The translations under genes and the position numbers were made by a program. From the NCBI GenBank assembly GCA_007131465.1, contig SLQN01000023.1, positions 1-12,067 on the forward strand: a DNA stretch of 12,067 nucleotides, written 5' to 3'. This document shows, piece by piece, positions 1 to 8,345 of this stretch (position 1 is the stretch's first letter; each line of letters begins with the position of its first letter). This DNA comes from Paracoccaceae bacterium. GTDB lineage: Bacteria > Pseudomonadota > Alphaproteobacteria > Rhodobacterales > Rhodobacteraceae. The notes beneath the pieces were generated by a model. The model made no database searches. It was not told the origin of the DNA and was given only the letters and a program-made list of their open reading frames with translations.

Positions 1-1476
1 AATACGGGCCTTGAAGACTTCACCAGCCGGATACAAACTGAGCACAGTGTTCATATGCTCGCTTTTTTCATCAGTCAGGCAGCGCGGCTGAACATCTGCG
101 CGCGCAGGATAGCGCTTCCAGCCTCGGATTCGGGGTCGGTCACTTTCATAAGTACTGTATGCGATCGCGCTCAGTTTTCCAGATCGCTCCGGATTCTTTT
201 CTGCCGGTTGCTCGAGGTAGGCCGGATAGAAGCTGGGGTTGGGGTTGCCCAGAATCAGCTTGACCTCTTCCAACTTCAAATTCTGGTTGTCGCAAACAGC
301 CGTCCCGATGCTGACCCGGCTCTTGAGAGATCCATTGGGCTCATCCGATAAAAACCCGAACATCTGATTCGCCAAATCATCGTTCTGATGAGACGCATGC
401 TCGGGCAAACCACCGTGCACCGCGTCACCAATGGTGTTTTTGTAGGGCAGACGGAACATCATGGCCAGGCCGATGGCCTCGGGCGAGCCATGCTCATCTT
501 CGATGTAGAAAACGGGGACCCGGAAATGGTCGGCCTTGATCAGATCCTGATATTCCCGTTTTTTTAGGAAGCTCCAGTCTTCAGATCCATCATGAACCGC
601 CTTGAAAGCCTGGATCACTTCATCAGCGACCTGCATCTCGGCATCTGGTCTTTCGTCAAAGAAAATAAATTCAGCTTTCTTCTTGTTCTTCTTGCGGGCT
701 TCATCGTCCAATCGATAGTCGCCTGGCTGACCGGTGAATACGAGGGTGCCGTTCTTGGACCCCTCCGCCAGGGTAGAGCAGCGATAGCCCCAACTGCCTG
801 AGGTATCGTCCTTTGTGTAATCCGTGTGATCGAACTGCTGCTGCAGGTCCAAATTGAGCTTAGTCCAGTCGCGATATTTGTCGCGGGCGGGCGAACGCTT
901 CTCGAAGGAACGCCAGTGCGCTGCCGAAACCTTGTAGAGCAACTCATGCGAAACCCGGGCAACATCGCACGGCACCAGAAACCAGCCCTCGGAGATTCCT
1001 CTAAACTCCAGCCAGGCTGGCTTTGACAGCGACTGAAACCCACCAGACTTGGTCGCCACCATGCGCTTTCTGTACTGGTCCTTGACCGGTCCCGCAAGAT
1101 CGCGGAGGCTCAAATGCCGATCGTCAAAGCGCTGCATACGACCGAAGGCGGCGACTTCGACAACACTCCGAAGCATCCCGCGAAGACTTGAGCCCGCGAT
1201 GGCATACTCACCCGAAGGAAGCCGAAGCGGTGCGACCTTGCTGGCCAAACGCTTGTCTTTGTCAGATGGTGTCTGAGCGTTACCCGCACAAACCGGGGTC
1301 ACCGTCTCGATTTCCACCTCCAAAGTGCCACTGACCCCGTCCTTGAACGGAAGGTCGTGCGACACGGCCCTTGTGTACTCAGGCTTGACCGTATAGACCA
1401 ACTCATTGAGGGGCACGAAATTGTAGGGAGCGTTAATCCCGCTCAAGCCCTTGACATAGTCTTCTACTGCACTCAT
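1..1476 (-). CDS. TIGR03986-type CRISPR RAMP protein, type III-D (3' end beyond window)
   Basis: The frame is open from the ATG at 1476 to the window edge, giving 492 residues with no stop, so the C-terminus is missing. I recognise it as the large RAMP protein (TIGR03986 type) that accompanies type III-D complexes. Visible hallmarks are APYNFVPL at residues 16-23, a RAMP glycine motif IAGSSLRGMLRSV near 93-105, a lysine-rich stretch (RKKNKKK) near 261-267, and a second RAMP-like half with KSRVSIGTAVC near 385-395, NPNPSFYPAYL near 411-421 and RIRGWKRYP near 449-457. It is probably a Cas7-like backbone or capping subunit of the effector complex in the cytoplasm. Its ATG overlaps the stop of the upstream gene in an ATGA (1473-1476), so it is translationally coupled. 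No exact role in the complex can be read from the sequence. Family assignment is from motif memory and not a database search. Confidence 0.85.
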   Translation of the reverse strand, partial: MSAVEDYVKGLSGINAPYNFVPLNELVYTVKPEYTRAVSHDLPFKDGVSGTLEVEIETVTPVCAGNAQTPSDKDKRLASKVAPLRLPSGEYAIAGSSLRGMLRSVVEVAAFGRMQRFDDRHLSLRDLAGPVKDQYRKRMVATKSGGFQSLSKPAWLEFRGISEGWFLVPCDVARVSHELLYKVSAAHWRSFEKRSPARDKYRDWTKLNLDLQQQFDHTDYTKDDTSGSWGYRCSTLAEGSKNGTLVFTGQPGDYRLDDEARKKNKKKAEFIFFDERPDAEMQVADEVIQAFKAVHDGSEDWSFLKKREYQDLIKADHFRVPVFYIEDEHGSPEAIGLAMMFRLPYKNTIGDAVHGGLPEHASHQNDDLANQMFGFLSDEPNGSLKSRVSIGTAVCDNQNLKLEEVKLILGNPNPSFYPAYLEQPAEKNPERSGKLSAIAYSTYESDRPRIRGWKRYPARADVQPRCLTDEKSEHMNTVLSLYPAGEVFKARI

Positions 1477-1976
1477 GCCTGTTCTCCAGCTTTTTCAAAT
1501 CCCGCAAACACAGCAGATACCGGTCGCCAGGCGCCATGCGGGTCTTGGGTATCCGACCAAAGCCGTAAGTACCGGATCGTGTGACCACCAGCGGCTCTGA
1601 AGTGGCGCTCATCACAAAGCCATTCCTGACCCTCCCCAGGCATCCAGCGCATCCAGCGATACCGGCCGCCCGTCTCACAGCGAACGGCCATTGCAGCGCC
1701 TTCGGCATCACACCACTCGGCGGCAATCAACTGGCCCAATGCCTCGTGCCGCATTTCCGGGATACTTTCAATCTGACTCTGCAGGCCACTCTGATACATC
1801 GCCCATCCAGCCGTCACTTCGCCGGGACCCAGCATCTGCGCCAAGGCCTGTGGCTCCAGATCACCCCGACTTTCAAAAGAGCCTGTTTTCCGATAGAGCG
1901 GGGACCCGCCCAACATCGTCGGGTCGAGTTTGTCGGCAACCTTGCCGAACAGCTCGCTCATCGCCTCGATTTTCAT
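1473..1976 (-). CDS. small type III-D accessory protein in the csx19 position
   Basis: This is a 167-residue protein with no signal peptide or membrane segment. The C-terminal half is rich in tryptophan and arginine (YRWMRWMPG near 106-114, RYLRLWSD near 135-142, and another Trp at 150), with cysteines at 89, 100 and 121 but no clear metal-binding spacing. I see no RAMP glycine motif and no nuclease motif. III-D operons commonly carry a small uncharacterised gene, csx19 (TIGR03984), and this gene has the right size and lies next to the TIGR03986 gene, so Csx19 is the best guess, made from position more than from residues. An alternative is a divergent small (Cas11-like) subunit. The ATG at 1976 sits in an ATGA overlap with the previous stop, which fixes the start. 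A second in-frame ATG at codon 6 is possible but lacks that coupling. Confidence 0.75.
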   Translation of the reverse strand: MKIEAMSELFGKVADKLDPTMLGGSPLYRKTGSFESRGDLEPQALAQMLGPGEVTAGWAMYQSGLQSQIESIPEMRHEALGQLIAAEWCDAEGAAMAVRCETGGRYRWMRWMPGEGQEWLCDERHFRAAGGHTIRYLRLWSDTQDPHGAWRPVSAVFAGFEKAGEQA

Positions 1977-3430
1977 AAGGTTCCTCCCGTATTCAGGGGC
2001 AGGTAACGGCGCAGCGCGCCGTCTGACAGACGACCAGAAAAGTAGCCGTGGCCACGCGATGCTGCGGCGCCCAGAGCCAACCTGCCTTCACATAGATCCT
2101 CAAGCGAGGCGGCAAGCGCTTGTCGCACTAAAGCCAGATCGGCTTCTTCCGCCCGACAGGACTGTTCCAGTCGCTCCGTATCAAGCAGGATGGATAGTCG
2201 TGGGAAACGCTGACTGGCGACCATGTCTTCAGAAAACAGCATCCCTCGCCGCACGCCGCCGGTGAACTGGTCAATCGCGTTGTGCATCAGGTTTTGCAGG
2301 TCGTCTCGTGAGATCGTCTGAGTCGCATCGTCGATGAACAAACACCCGGCGCGGCCATTGCGGTCGTCCACATGGCCAAACAGAGCGCGAGTGCCAGGAC
2401 AATCCGCGTTCTTGTCCCATTCCTCACCCTCGTCATTCAGGACGTCTTCGGCAAAAACCCCACTCAGTGCGTTGTAGTGCCAGGTAAAGCGATGGGCCAA
2501 AGCACCCTTGATTGACGACGCGGGGATCAGCAGCCGAGCTGGATTCAGAGTGCCGCAACCGTCTTGCCAACTAACGGTGGGTTCAAAGCGCGGCAGCAGA
2601 TCAGCTGGGCGCTCCACAGCCTCCTCGAAGGGATCCTGGTCACCACCAAATCGATAAAAATCGTCTGGCTTCAGCTCCAGCGCCCCACCAACGCATCCGG
2701 GAACCGACAAGACCGGCGGTTCACAAGCGAGCAAACCTTCAACTTCCCCAAGGTCTGGAGACAGCTCGCGAAACGCCCTGGCATCGTCAGCAGAATGGAG
2801 ATCAAAGACACGCGCCAGGCAGCGGATCACCTCGACCGAGCCCAAGCCAGAATGGGTGTTGGCACCGAGTCGGAACATCGGATGAGCCAAAACGCCAAGC
2901 ACTTCCGACCAGACGGCATCATCGGCCTGATCGCTTTCAAAAGTCAGTTCCACGCTGAACCGACAGCCGGCCGGAAGTACCGCGCGATCAAATTTGCCCT
3001 CATCAGAGGCAGATCCGCGATGATTGATTCGAACCCGTTCGCGCTGGTACCGATCCTCCAGCAACATCGAGAGAAGCGGATCGCCACGCATTGCATCCAG
3101 CTCAGCACCCAACTGCAACCCGAATACCGGACGATCCTGAGCGGAGTGGATCAAACCCCACGAGGTCTGCAAGGCAGAAACCTCGGAACCCTCCGGGCCC
3201 GCATGACCAAATACCGCGTTGACCGCATCCGCGTCATGGCCCTTCAATCGCGAGTACAGTGATCTCAGCACTCCGGCGATGGCGGTACCCGGAAGTGCGG
3301 GCAAGCCATTGGCATCGCGCACCAGACTGGTGTCGAACGCATTGTCCGGATGTCCCGTCACCAGCGACAGCGCCGTTCGATTCTGAAGGACAACTCTGGC
3401 CAGGAAAAAGTAGCGTTTTCTGGGAATCAT
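1973..3430 (-). CDS. fused double Cas7 (Cas7-Cas7) RAMP protein, type III-D
   Basis: This 485-residue protein contains two Cas7/Csm3-like RAMP units in one chain. Unit 1 has an aspartate at 33 in AFDTSL followed by the RAMP loop LPALPGTAIAGVLRSL (43-58), an FGH segment near 74-76, and a glycine-rich turn LGANTHSGLGSVEV (188-201). Unit 2 repeats the pattern with LIPASSIKGALAHR (301-314), RALFGHVDD (348-356), NAIDQFTGGVRRG near 384-396 and a glycine-rich turn LGAAASRGHGYFSG (453-466). Asp33 lies in the position used by Csm3 for target-RNA cleavage. In unit 2 the nearest candidate is Asp290 (SWQDGC), which is less certain. Backbone subunits of this kind bind crRNA and cut target RNA every six bases. 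Both ends overlap neighbours by four bases (ATGA). Double-Cas7 fusions are known in III-D and related III-E systems. Confidence 0.9.
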   Translation of the reverse strand: MIPRKRYFFLARVVLQNRTALSLVTGHPDNAFDTSLVRDANGLPALPGTAIAGVLRSLYSRLKGHDADAVNAVFGHAGPEGSEVSALQTSWGLIHSAQDRPVFGLQLGAELDAMRGDPLLSMLLEDRYQRERVRINHRGSASDEGKFDRAVLPAGCRFSVELTFESDQADDAVWSEVLGVLAHPMFRLGANTHSGLGSVEVIRCLARVFDLHSADDARAFRELSPDLGEVEGLLACEPPVLSVPGCVGGALELKPDDFYRFGGDQDPFEEAVERPADLLPRFEPTVSWQDGCGTLNPARLLIPASSIKGALAHRFTWHYNALSGVFAEDVLNDEGEEWDKNADCPGTRALFGHVDDRNGRAGCLFIDDATQTISRDDLQNLMHNAIDQFTGGVRRGMLFSEDMVASQRFPRLSILLDTERLEQSCRAEEADLALVRQALAASLEDLCEGRLALGAAASRGHGYFSGRLSDGALRRYLPLNTGGTL

Positions 3431-4944
3431 GACTTGGTCTCCCGCGCGGCAAGATCCGCGACATAGGCAAGGTAGACACCGAAGGACTCCCTGACGAGTT
3501 TTTGCTCTTCTGCTGCCTGCGTCAGGCGCTGCTTGAACCAGTCGACCAGACGACGCTCTCCCTCGCTCGTCCAGACCTGATCACTCCAACCACGATGAGA
3601 TGTCCGCGCGATACCTTGTTTCTCATCGAATGCCCAGGCCATCACTGATTCAAAGTCGGGCTTCCCTCTGCCGTGCTCCAGTTTTCGCCACTGGCTGGCA
3701 CTGGGCCCAAACTTCTCCTCAGGAGCAAGCCCTGCCACGCGCCGTGCGCCGCGCAAAGCTTGGAACAGGTCGCGAACGAATCGCTCTGCAGCCTGCCGCA
3801 GCTCTCCGCCTTGGCTCCGGTGGCCTGCACGCTGAACCAGGAGATCAATCAGCGCCGACTTCGGCCGAGCAATCTGTCGAGTTTGAGCCGGAGCCGGCTC
3901 CCGCCACACGAACTCGGGCTGCGCCTGGCTCAAGAACTCCGGGTCGACCAGCACGCTGCCCAACCCCTGCCCCGTATAGAGACCCAGTCCTTCAGACCGA
4001 GCTTTGGCAATCCAGTCCGGATCGTCTACAGCCGAGAGCGTGATCACGCTGCCGCGCACAATGACCTGGCGCTCCAGATCCGGCGCCCGGCGATAGCCAT
4101 TCCAAGGGCTATAGCTGCGCGTGCGCATAAACGTTCCGGCAGGATCAATTGCACCAGCACTCAAACCCAACAGTTCGGGCTCAGGCCACAGCGCTGGCTG
4201 GCCGTAGTAGTCCGACAGACACAGGTCCGACAAGAGAAACAACCGCGTTGACGATCCGGCTTGAGGCGATGAGCTGCGAGGCCCGCCCGGAGCATTCATC
4301 CGGCTTACCTCTGCACCACCATATTCAGCCGATCGCGAGCGGCCCAGATGGATTCGGCCGCAAAGCGCCTCGGCAACTCGCTCTAGCCAATCCGCGTTGG
4401 TCGATCCAATGCGGGCGGCAAAAGCCGTGCCTGCAGCGATTGCTTCATAACCAAACAACTGCCCTTCGGCGACCCGACCCTTTCCGGGCTCAAGTGCGGT
4501 TTTCATCCGCATCCGCATGGCGGGCTTGACCAGCCGGCCCGAAGCGATTTCGACATGACCACCGCGTAGCTGCCGCAACTGCGTTCCAGCGGGCCCATCA
4601 CTGGCGCTCAGATTGAATACCTTGCCGGTTTGAAGACGCGAGCCTTGGGAGCCTGCACCTGCCATGCAGGATGCTGGATCCGATTTCGCCTCATGCCAGG
4701 CCAAGGGCAAAGGTAGGGAAAGCTTCCCATCGGTCAAGGGCAGGCCATCACCGAACAAAACACCATCAGCGTGGAAGACGCTCCAGCTGTCGTCTCCCAT
4801 TGCCTGATACAGGCGCGATGCAGCCACTCCAAGCAAGTTGGCACCGGGGATGAAGTCCAAACTGTGGTGTGAGCCGGCGGTCGCCGCGCTGCGACTGATC
4901 ACCGCGTCTTCAAGCAGTTCGATTTTCAGCCAGATCTCATGCAT
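3427..4944 (-). CDS. csx10: Csx10-type RAMP protein (Cas5-like subunit of type III-D)
   Basis: This 505-residue protein opens with a RAMP fold typical of Csx10: LLEDAVISRSAATAG near 10-24, then HHSLDFIPGANLLGVAASRL near 26-45. Further hallmarks are HLGRSRSAEYGGAEV (199-213) and a glycine-rich turn YTGQGLGSVLVDP (323-335). Csx10 occupies the Cas5 place in III-D, holding the 5' handle of the crRNA next to Cas10, and is one of the genes that defines the subtype. Residues from about 360 to 500 lack RAMP motifs and look mostly helical and charged, so this region may be an extra C-terminal domain (see findings). The ATG at 4944 overlaps the preceding stop by eight bases, which supports this start. 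A second ATG four bases downstream is out of frame. The stop overlaps the next ATG in ATGA. Confidence 0.9.
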   Translation of the reverse strand: MHEIWLKIELLEDAVISRSAATAGSHHSLDFIPGANLLGVAASRLYQAMGDDSWSVFHADGVLFGDGLPLTDGKLSLPLPLAWHEAKSDPASCMAGAGSQGSRLQTGKVFNLSASDGPAGTQLRQLRGGHVEIASGRLVKPAMRMRMKTALEPGKGRVAEGQLFGYEAIAAGTAFAARIGSTNADWLERVAEALCGRIHLGRSRSAEYGGAEVSRMNAPGGPRSSSPQAGSSTRLFLLSDLCLSDYYGQPALWPEPELLGLSAGAIDPAGTFMRTRSYSPWNGYRRAPDLERQVIVRGSVITLSAVDDPDWIAKARSEGLGLYTGQGLGSVLVDPEFLSQAQPEFVWREPAPAQTRQIARPKSALIDLLVQRAGHRSQGGELRQAAERFVRDLFQALRGARRVAGLAPEEKFGPSASQWRKLEHGRGKPDFESVMAWAFDEKQGIARTSHRGWSDQVWTSEGERRLVDWFKQRLTQAAEEQKLVRESFGVYLAYVADLAARETKS

Positions 4945-5521
4945 GACCCACCCCCGTCAACGTAAGCTGCACTCGCCCCAAGCCGCGGGTCTTGCCACTT
5001 CCCACAGCACGAATCAGCGGCAAACACAGCCGAAGCTGCTCTGCCCAGTTCACCGGCGCCTCTCTGAGGGTTCCAATCTCGGCAAACAGAACAACGGGCA
5101 GGGCAACCTGCGTCCCGCGCAGCGACTGAGCTCTAGCTGATCCTGAGACCGGATCAATGGCCGTGGAATGTAATTCGCGGAAGAGTTCCGGAATGCAGTC
5201 CCGACCCGGACCGGCCAGCCACTGTCGTTCTTCCTTGCCCAGACGAGCCGAACCAACGCGCAGGCAGCCCGGTTCACTGCGGCCCGCCTCCTCGGCGCGA
5301 ACGCCGAACAATTGACGATGCAAATCAGCGCTATCAAGCCAGCCAAATGATCCAGCCTGGCGCATGGCATCCCGCAGCAGGCCTTTCAAGGTCCGTCCGG
5401 GAATCTCCGGCAAGCCGTCGGCATCCGTATGGGTCAGGTTATCGACATGCGCACCAGCGCCCCGACCTGTTCCGGCCTGCCAGTAGCCGAATAGCTCAAC
5501 CTTCAAAGTCAAATGACTCAT
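4937..5521 (-). CDS. Csm3-like Cas7 backbone subunit, type III-D
   Basis: This is a single-domain RAMP protein of 194 residues, a little shorter than typical Csm3. Residues AHVDNLTHTDADGLPEIPG (24-42) carry Asp27 in the position of the catalytic aspartate of Csm3, followed by the RAMP loop GRTLKGLLRDA (42-52). STAIDPVSGSA near 138-148 resembles the Csm3 element of form AIDrxTGxA. The C-terminal glycine-rich turn is GSGKTRGLGRVQL (172-184). It should form part of the crRNA-bound filament and cleave target RNA. Its start codon overlaps the cas10 stop in TGATG (one-base overlap), and its stop overlaps the csx10 start, so its amount is tied to both neighbours. With the fused double Cas7 and the TIGR03986 protein, the operon supplies at least four RAMP units besides Csx10. 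Confidence 0.92.
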   Translation of the reverse strand: MSHLTLKVELFGYWQAGTGRGAGAHVDNLTHTDADGLPEIPGRTLKGLLRDAMRQAGSFGWLDSADLHRQLFGVRAEEAGRSEPGCLRVGSARLGKEERQWLAGPGRDCIPELFRELHSTAIDPVSGSARAQSLRGTQVALPVVLFAEIGTLREAPVNWAEQLRLCLPLIRAVGSGKTRGLGRVQLTLTGVGHA

Positions 5522-7182
5522 CAGCAGACCTCCTGCTTGCGCTCATGCGCCGCAGTTCCACTCTGGCAAGCCAAGGCCTTGAGCGCAAGGGCATCTCCCA
5601 ACGGTGTGCCATAGACCGACTCGCTGCGCTGAATGAAAGGCAACTCCGGGTGAAGGGCTCGCGAGCCCGCGCATTGACCAAGGAGTTCGACCAACTCATG
5701 GTCGTAGCGCCGACCGCTGACCTCACCGCGTTTCCTGACGATTTCAAGCCAGCGTCGGTACCGTGTTCGCGCCAGAGCCGGGGACAAGCCCATCAAACCC
5801 AGAAGCTGGCGACCCGGGCCACGCGCGATGTGCGGCTCATTCAACCAGTTCAGCAAACCGACCAGTGCGTCCAGCGGCGGAATCACTTCGGACGAATCGT
5901 CCAGAGCCCAGGCTTCCATGGTCAAACGGTACTGATCGCCATCAGCGTCCAAGACACTCAGGCTGCCCTGCAGAAGCTCACCAAAACCGCTCAGCACACT
6001 ATCGGTGCAGCGGTACAGGGCCAGTGCCGAGAACATCGGGGCATCCCCCACCTCAGCGCGGACCTGTTGCTTGGCGTGCGCACAGAGACTTTCGGCCAGC
6101 TCAACCCCCATGTAAAAGGGCTGATTCGAGCGCAGATAAGCCAGGCCGGCACAAGCAGTCAATCCATCGTCCAGACCAGGAACACCGCAGGCCGATAGCC
6201 GCTTGGCCGTCTCTTCTTCAAACGCTTTCAGAAACGTGCGAGTAAACGGCAGCGCCAGATCTGCCCGGACGATAAAAGTCAGATCGTCCCCTCCAAGAAT
6301 GACGGGTCGGGCGGGCAAGGTTTCGAAATCCTCCCAGGTATCGGGATCACACAACAGGTGTTCCCGGCAAGCAGTCACCGCAGCGGCCCATGTTGCGGCA
6401 TCCAGCGCCTCGGAGAACTCTCGCATCCGCTTCAGATAAGTCTCGCTGTCAGCATCCTGGTCGTGCAGCAATCGAAGCACCTGGCCCAGGCCGTTCCCGT
6501 CTGCATGGATGAGCGCAACATAGCGGCTCGATACACGACCCTGAGCGTCAAGACGGTAGGGGAACACACCCGTGCGGTCGACATCCGGCTCCATATCGCG
6601 GGGCCAAACATCAGGGGACAAATCAAGATGGCCGGCCAGAACGGCACCGGGGTCGATGGATTCCGTTTTCTGCTTGCGGGAATGCTGCTCGGCCTTGGCC
6701 TGAGACAAAGCCACCGCATCCAGCAGATCTTTTCCGTGGCGTGAAACCGCAGCGCGACCACTACGCGGCGCGCGCTCCATGAGCGGTGTGGCCTGCGGCA
6801 AACTGGGCCAGGGTCGCTGACCCTGCTGCTGCAGGTCTACCCGCGCCGACAAGAACGCCGCCACCGCACTCTCACCCGCACCAATGCCCATCGAGAAGGA
6901 CAGGCCGGGCGCATAGCGTTCCACAAACATCGGCCAGCATTCGGCCAGTTGGGCCAAAGCCTCGGGCTGGCGGGAGAATGCATAGAAGGCACCTCCAGCG
7001 CGACGCGAAAACTGCACGTCACGCTCCGGCTCGAGGCCAAGACCATCCAGTACCGCGTCAAGCAACTCAGAGGTCAGCCCGCTGATGATGCGACTCCCCC
7101 CCACAATATGCCGCAACCGACCAGAACCAAACACCCAGGCCTGGATCGAATTGGCCTCGAAGACGAGGCTATGCCAACTCAT
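5521..7182 (-). CDS. cas10: Cas10, HD-less type III-D form with active-looking cyclase
   Basis: This 553-residue protein is well short of the usual 700 to 1000 residues of Cas10. The N-terminus begins directly with a Cmr2-like palm segment (NSIQAWVFGSGRLRHIVGGSR, starting at 11), and no HD nuclease domain precedes it. The second palm is intact, with HADGNGLG (226-233) and the metal-binding GGDD at 297-300 within LGGDDLTFIV. It should therefore make cyclic oligoadenylate from ATP once the complex binds target RNA, but it should have no HD-type DNase activity. Absence of the HD domain is characteristic of III-D. I also see no pair of CxxC motifs, so the zinc ribbon found in many Cas10 proteins appears absent. 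The ATG at 7182 overlaps the upstream stop in ATGA, and the stop overlaps the next ATG by one base, which fixes both ends. Confidence 0.95.
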   Translation of the reverse strand: MSWHSLVFEANSIQAWVFGSGRLRHIVGGSRIISGLTSELLDAVLDGLGLEPERDVQFSRRAGGAFYAFSRQPEALAQLAECWPMFVERYAPGLSFSMGIGAGESAVAAFLSARVDLQQQGQRPWPSLPQATPLMERAPRSGRAAVSRHGKDLLDAVALSQAKAEQHSRKQKTESIDPGAVLAGHLDLSPDVWPRDMEPDVDRTGVFPYRLDAQGRVSSRYVALIHADGNGLGQVLRLLHDQDADSETYLKRMREFSEALDAATWAAAVTACREHLLCDPDTWEDFETLPARPVILGGDDLTFIVRADLALPFTRTFLKAFEEETAKRLSACGVPGLDDGLTACAGLAYLRSNQPFYMGVELAESLCAHAKQQVRAEVGDAPMFSALALYRCTDSVLSGFGELLQGSLSVLDADGDQYRLTMEAWALDDSSEVIPPLDALVGLLNWLNEPHIARGPGRQLLGLMGLSPALARTRYRRWLEIVRKRGEVSGRRYDHELVELLGQCAGSRALHPELPFIQRSESVYGTPLGDALALKALACQSGTAAHERKQEVC

Positions 7183-8345
7183 TGTTCTGCTCCTTTGGAA
7201 ACTTCTTCCATCAGTAACTCATGGCCCAGGCCCTTGATCAGGACCTGCTCCGGCGTCAGTCCCAGTGCATAGCGTGCAAATGGGCGCTTCCCGGTCTGGG
7301 CAATCTGATAGCGCGATGCCGCGGGGCCCAACTGTTTCTCAAGTTTGCGATTGATTCGGGTTCGGTTCGGTCCAAACTCTGAGTTACCGAAGCCATCCTG
7401 GGTGGACCAGACACGGATGGACCGTTCCGTCACCCCAACCTCCTCCATCACAGCCAAGAGAGAGTGGGCGTTCGCGGACTCATTGCCAGCCAGCTGGACC
7501 TGAGGGCTGCCCAGCTTTGCACGTATCGCCAACCAGGCCAGAATGGAAAACTGCACAGCGCCGAGCTTGAGCCACTCGCCGTGAGCCTGAGCCTGCCCCT
7601 TATCGAAATCGATCAGCAAACGAGGATCATCAAGACTGCGCTGGATCTGATTGACGGTCTCACTGTAGCCAGCGCCTTCCAGCAGCCCCTTGAGCGCCGG
7701 CTGGCTACCCATGCGCACAAACGGGATATCGGCCAGAATCAACCGGGCATCAGCGGTGCTGACTTCTTCATCCCTAATCACCATCCGGCGCGGCGTGGGC
7801 GGTGGGTAGAAAAAGCCCCTTGAAGACTCGAATGGCGGATTGATCAGAATATGGCTCAGCCTGTCCTGGGTCCGCCCCAGCAGGCTCATGGCGTAAGCCA
7901 AATAAAAGCCCATGGTCTTGCGACCACCTGCCATCGAGGCATGAACCGCCGCCTGGTCGTCAGCACAAAACCGGCGGACCATCTCGAGTATGAAATTCGC
8001 AGCGGCGTGGTTGGCGGCTTCATCATGGATATCGCCCAACTCAGCGCCGCGCTCATCTCGTATGACATGCAGATTTTCAGGGCCAAAGTCAATCTGCCCT
8101 GGATCAAGACCATAGTCCTTCAGCAGGCGGTAATACTGACCTTCCCCGTCACCAAATAGCGTCTCTCGGGCAAGTTCAACACCCCGAACGGTGCTGACCA
8201 GATGAATTTCTGTCGGAATGAACGCGGGAACAGCCTCGACGGCCAGCTTGTAGAGCGTCTCGGTCAGGATCTGCGGAGAAATTCCGCTGACCGCCAGAAG
8301 AATCCGGCGCGGAAAATCATGGGGCTGAACAAGGACTTCTGTCAT
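7179..8345 (-). CDS. NE0113-family CARF protein (possible ring nuclease/regulator)
   Basis: This 388-residue protein belongs to the NE0113-type CRISPR proteins, often auto-named ring nuclease Csm6. The N-terminal CARF domain shows LLAVSGISPQILTETLYKL (16-34), HASMAGGRKTMGFYLAY (135-151) and LINPPFESSRGFFYP (167-181). CARF domains bind cyclic oligoadenylate. There is no RxxxxH motif, so a HEPN ribonuclease like true Csm6 is not expected. Residues about 255-370 look like a winged helix, with NRTRINRKLEKQLG (327-340) followed by a YxI...YxL pattern near 346-361. The protein may degrade the signal molecule, or bind nucleic acid in response to it; the sequence does not decide. I chose the ATG at 8345, which overlaps the stop of the 46-codon frame in TGATG, over an in-frame TTG at 8414. 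It heads the seven-gene overlapping series that contains cas10. Confidence 0.85.
   Translation of the reverse strand: MTEVLVQPHDFPRRILLAVSGISPQILTETLYKLAVEAVPAFIPTEIHLVSTVRGVELARETLFGDGEGQYYRLLKDYGLDPGQIDFGPENLHVIRDERGAELGDIHDEAANHAAANFILEMVRRFCADDQAAVHASMAGGRKTMGFYLAYAMSLLGRTQDRLSHILINPPFESSRGFFYPPPTPRRMVIRDEEVSTADARLILADIPFVRMGSQPALKGLLEGAGYSETVNQIQRSLDDPRLLIDFDKGQAQAHGEWLKLGAVQFSILAWLAIRAKLGSPQVQLAGNESANAHSLLAVMEEVGVTERSIRVWSTQDGFGNSEFGPNRTRINRKLEKQLGPAASRYQIAQTGKRPFARYALGLTPEQVLIKGLGHELLMEEVSKGAEQ

Noticed and set aside
615..1097. A 160-codon minus-strand open frame within the first gene
   Set aside because: It lies in another frame of the same strand inside the TIGR03986 gene, which is open across the whole region and carries the family motifs.
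2564..3262. A 232-codon open frame on the plus strand opposite the fused Cas7 gene
   Set aside because: It is antisense to a gene with clear RAMP motifs in both halves; its translation shows no recognisable domain. It is a by-product of GC-rich coding sequence, like the other plus-strand frames here.
5347..6198. A 283-codon plus-strand open frame opposite cas10
   Set aside because: It runs antisense through cas10 and across the cas10/cas7 junction; low-complexity translation with many Gln, Arg and Ser, and no domain.
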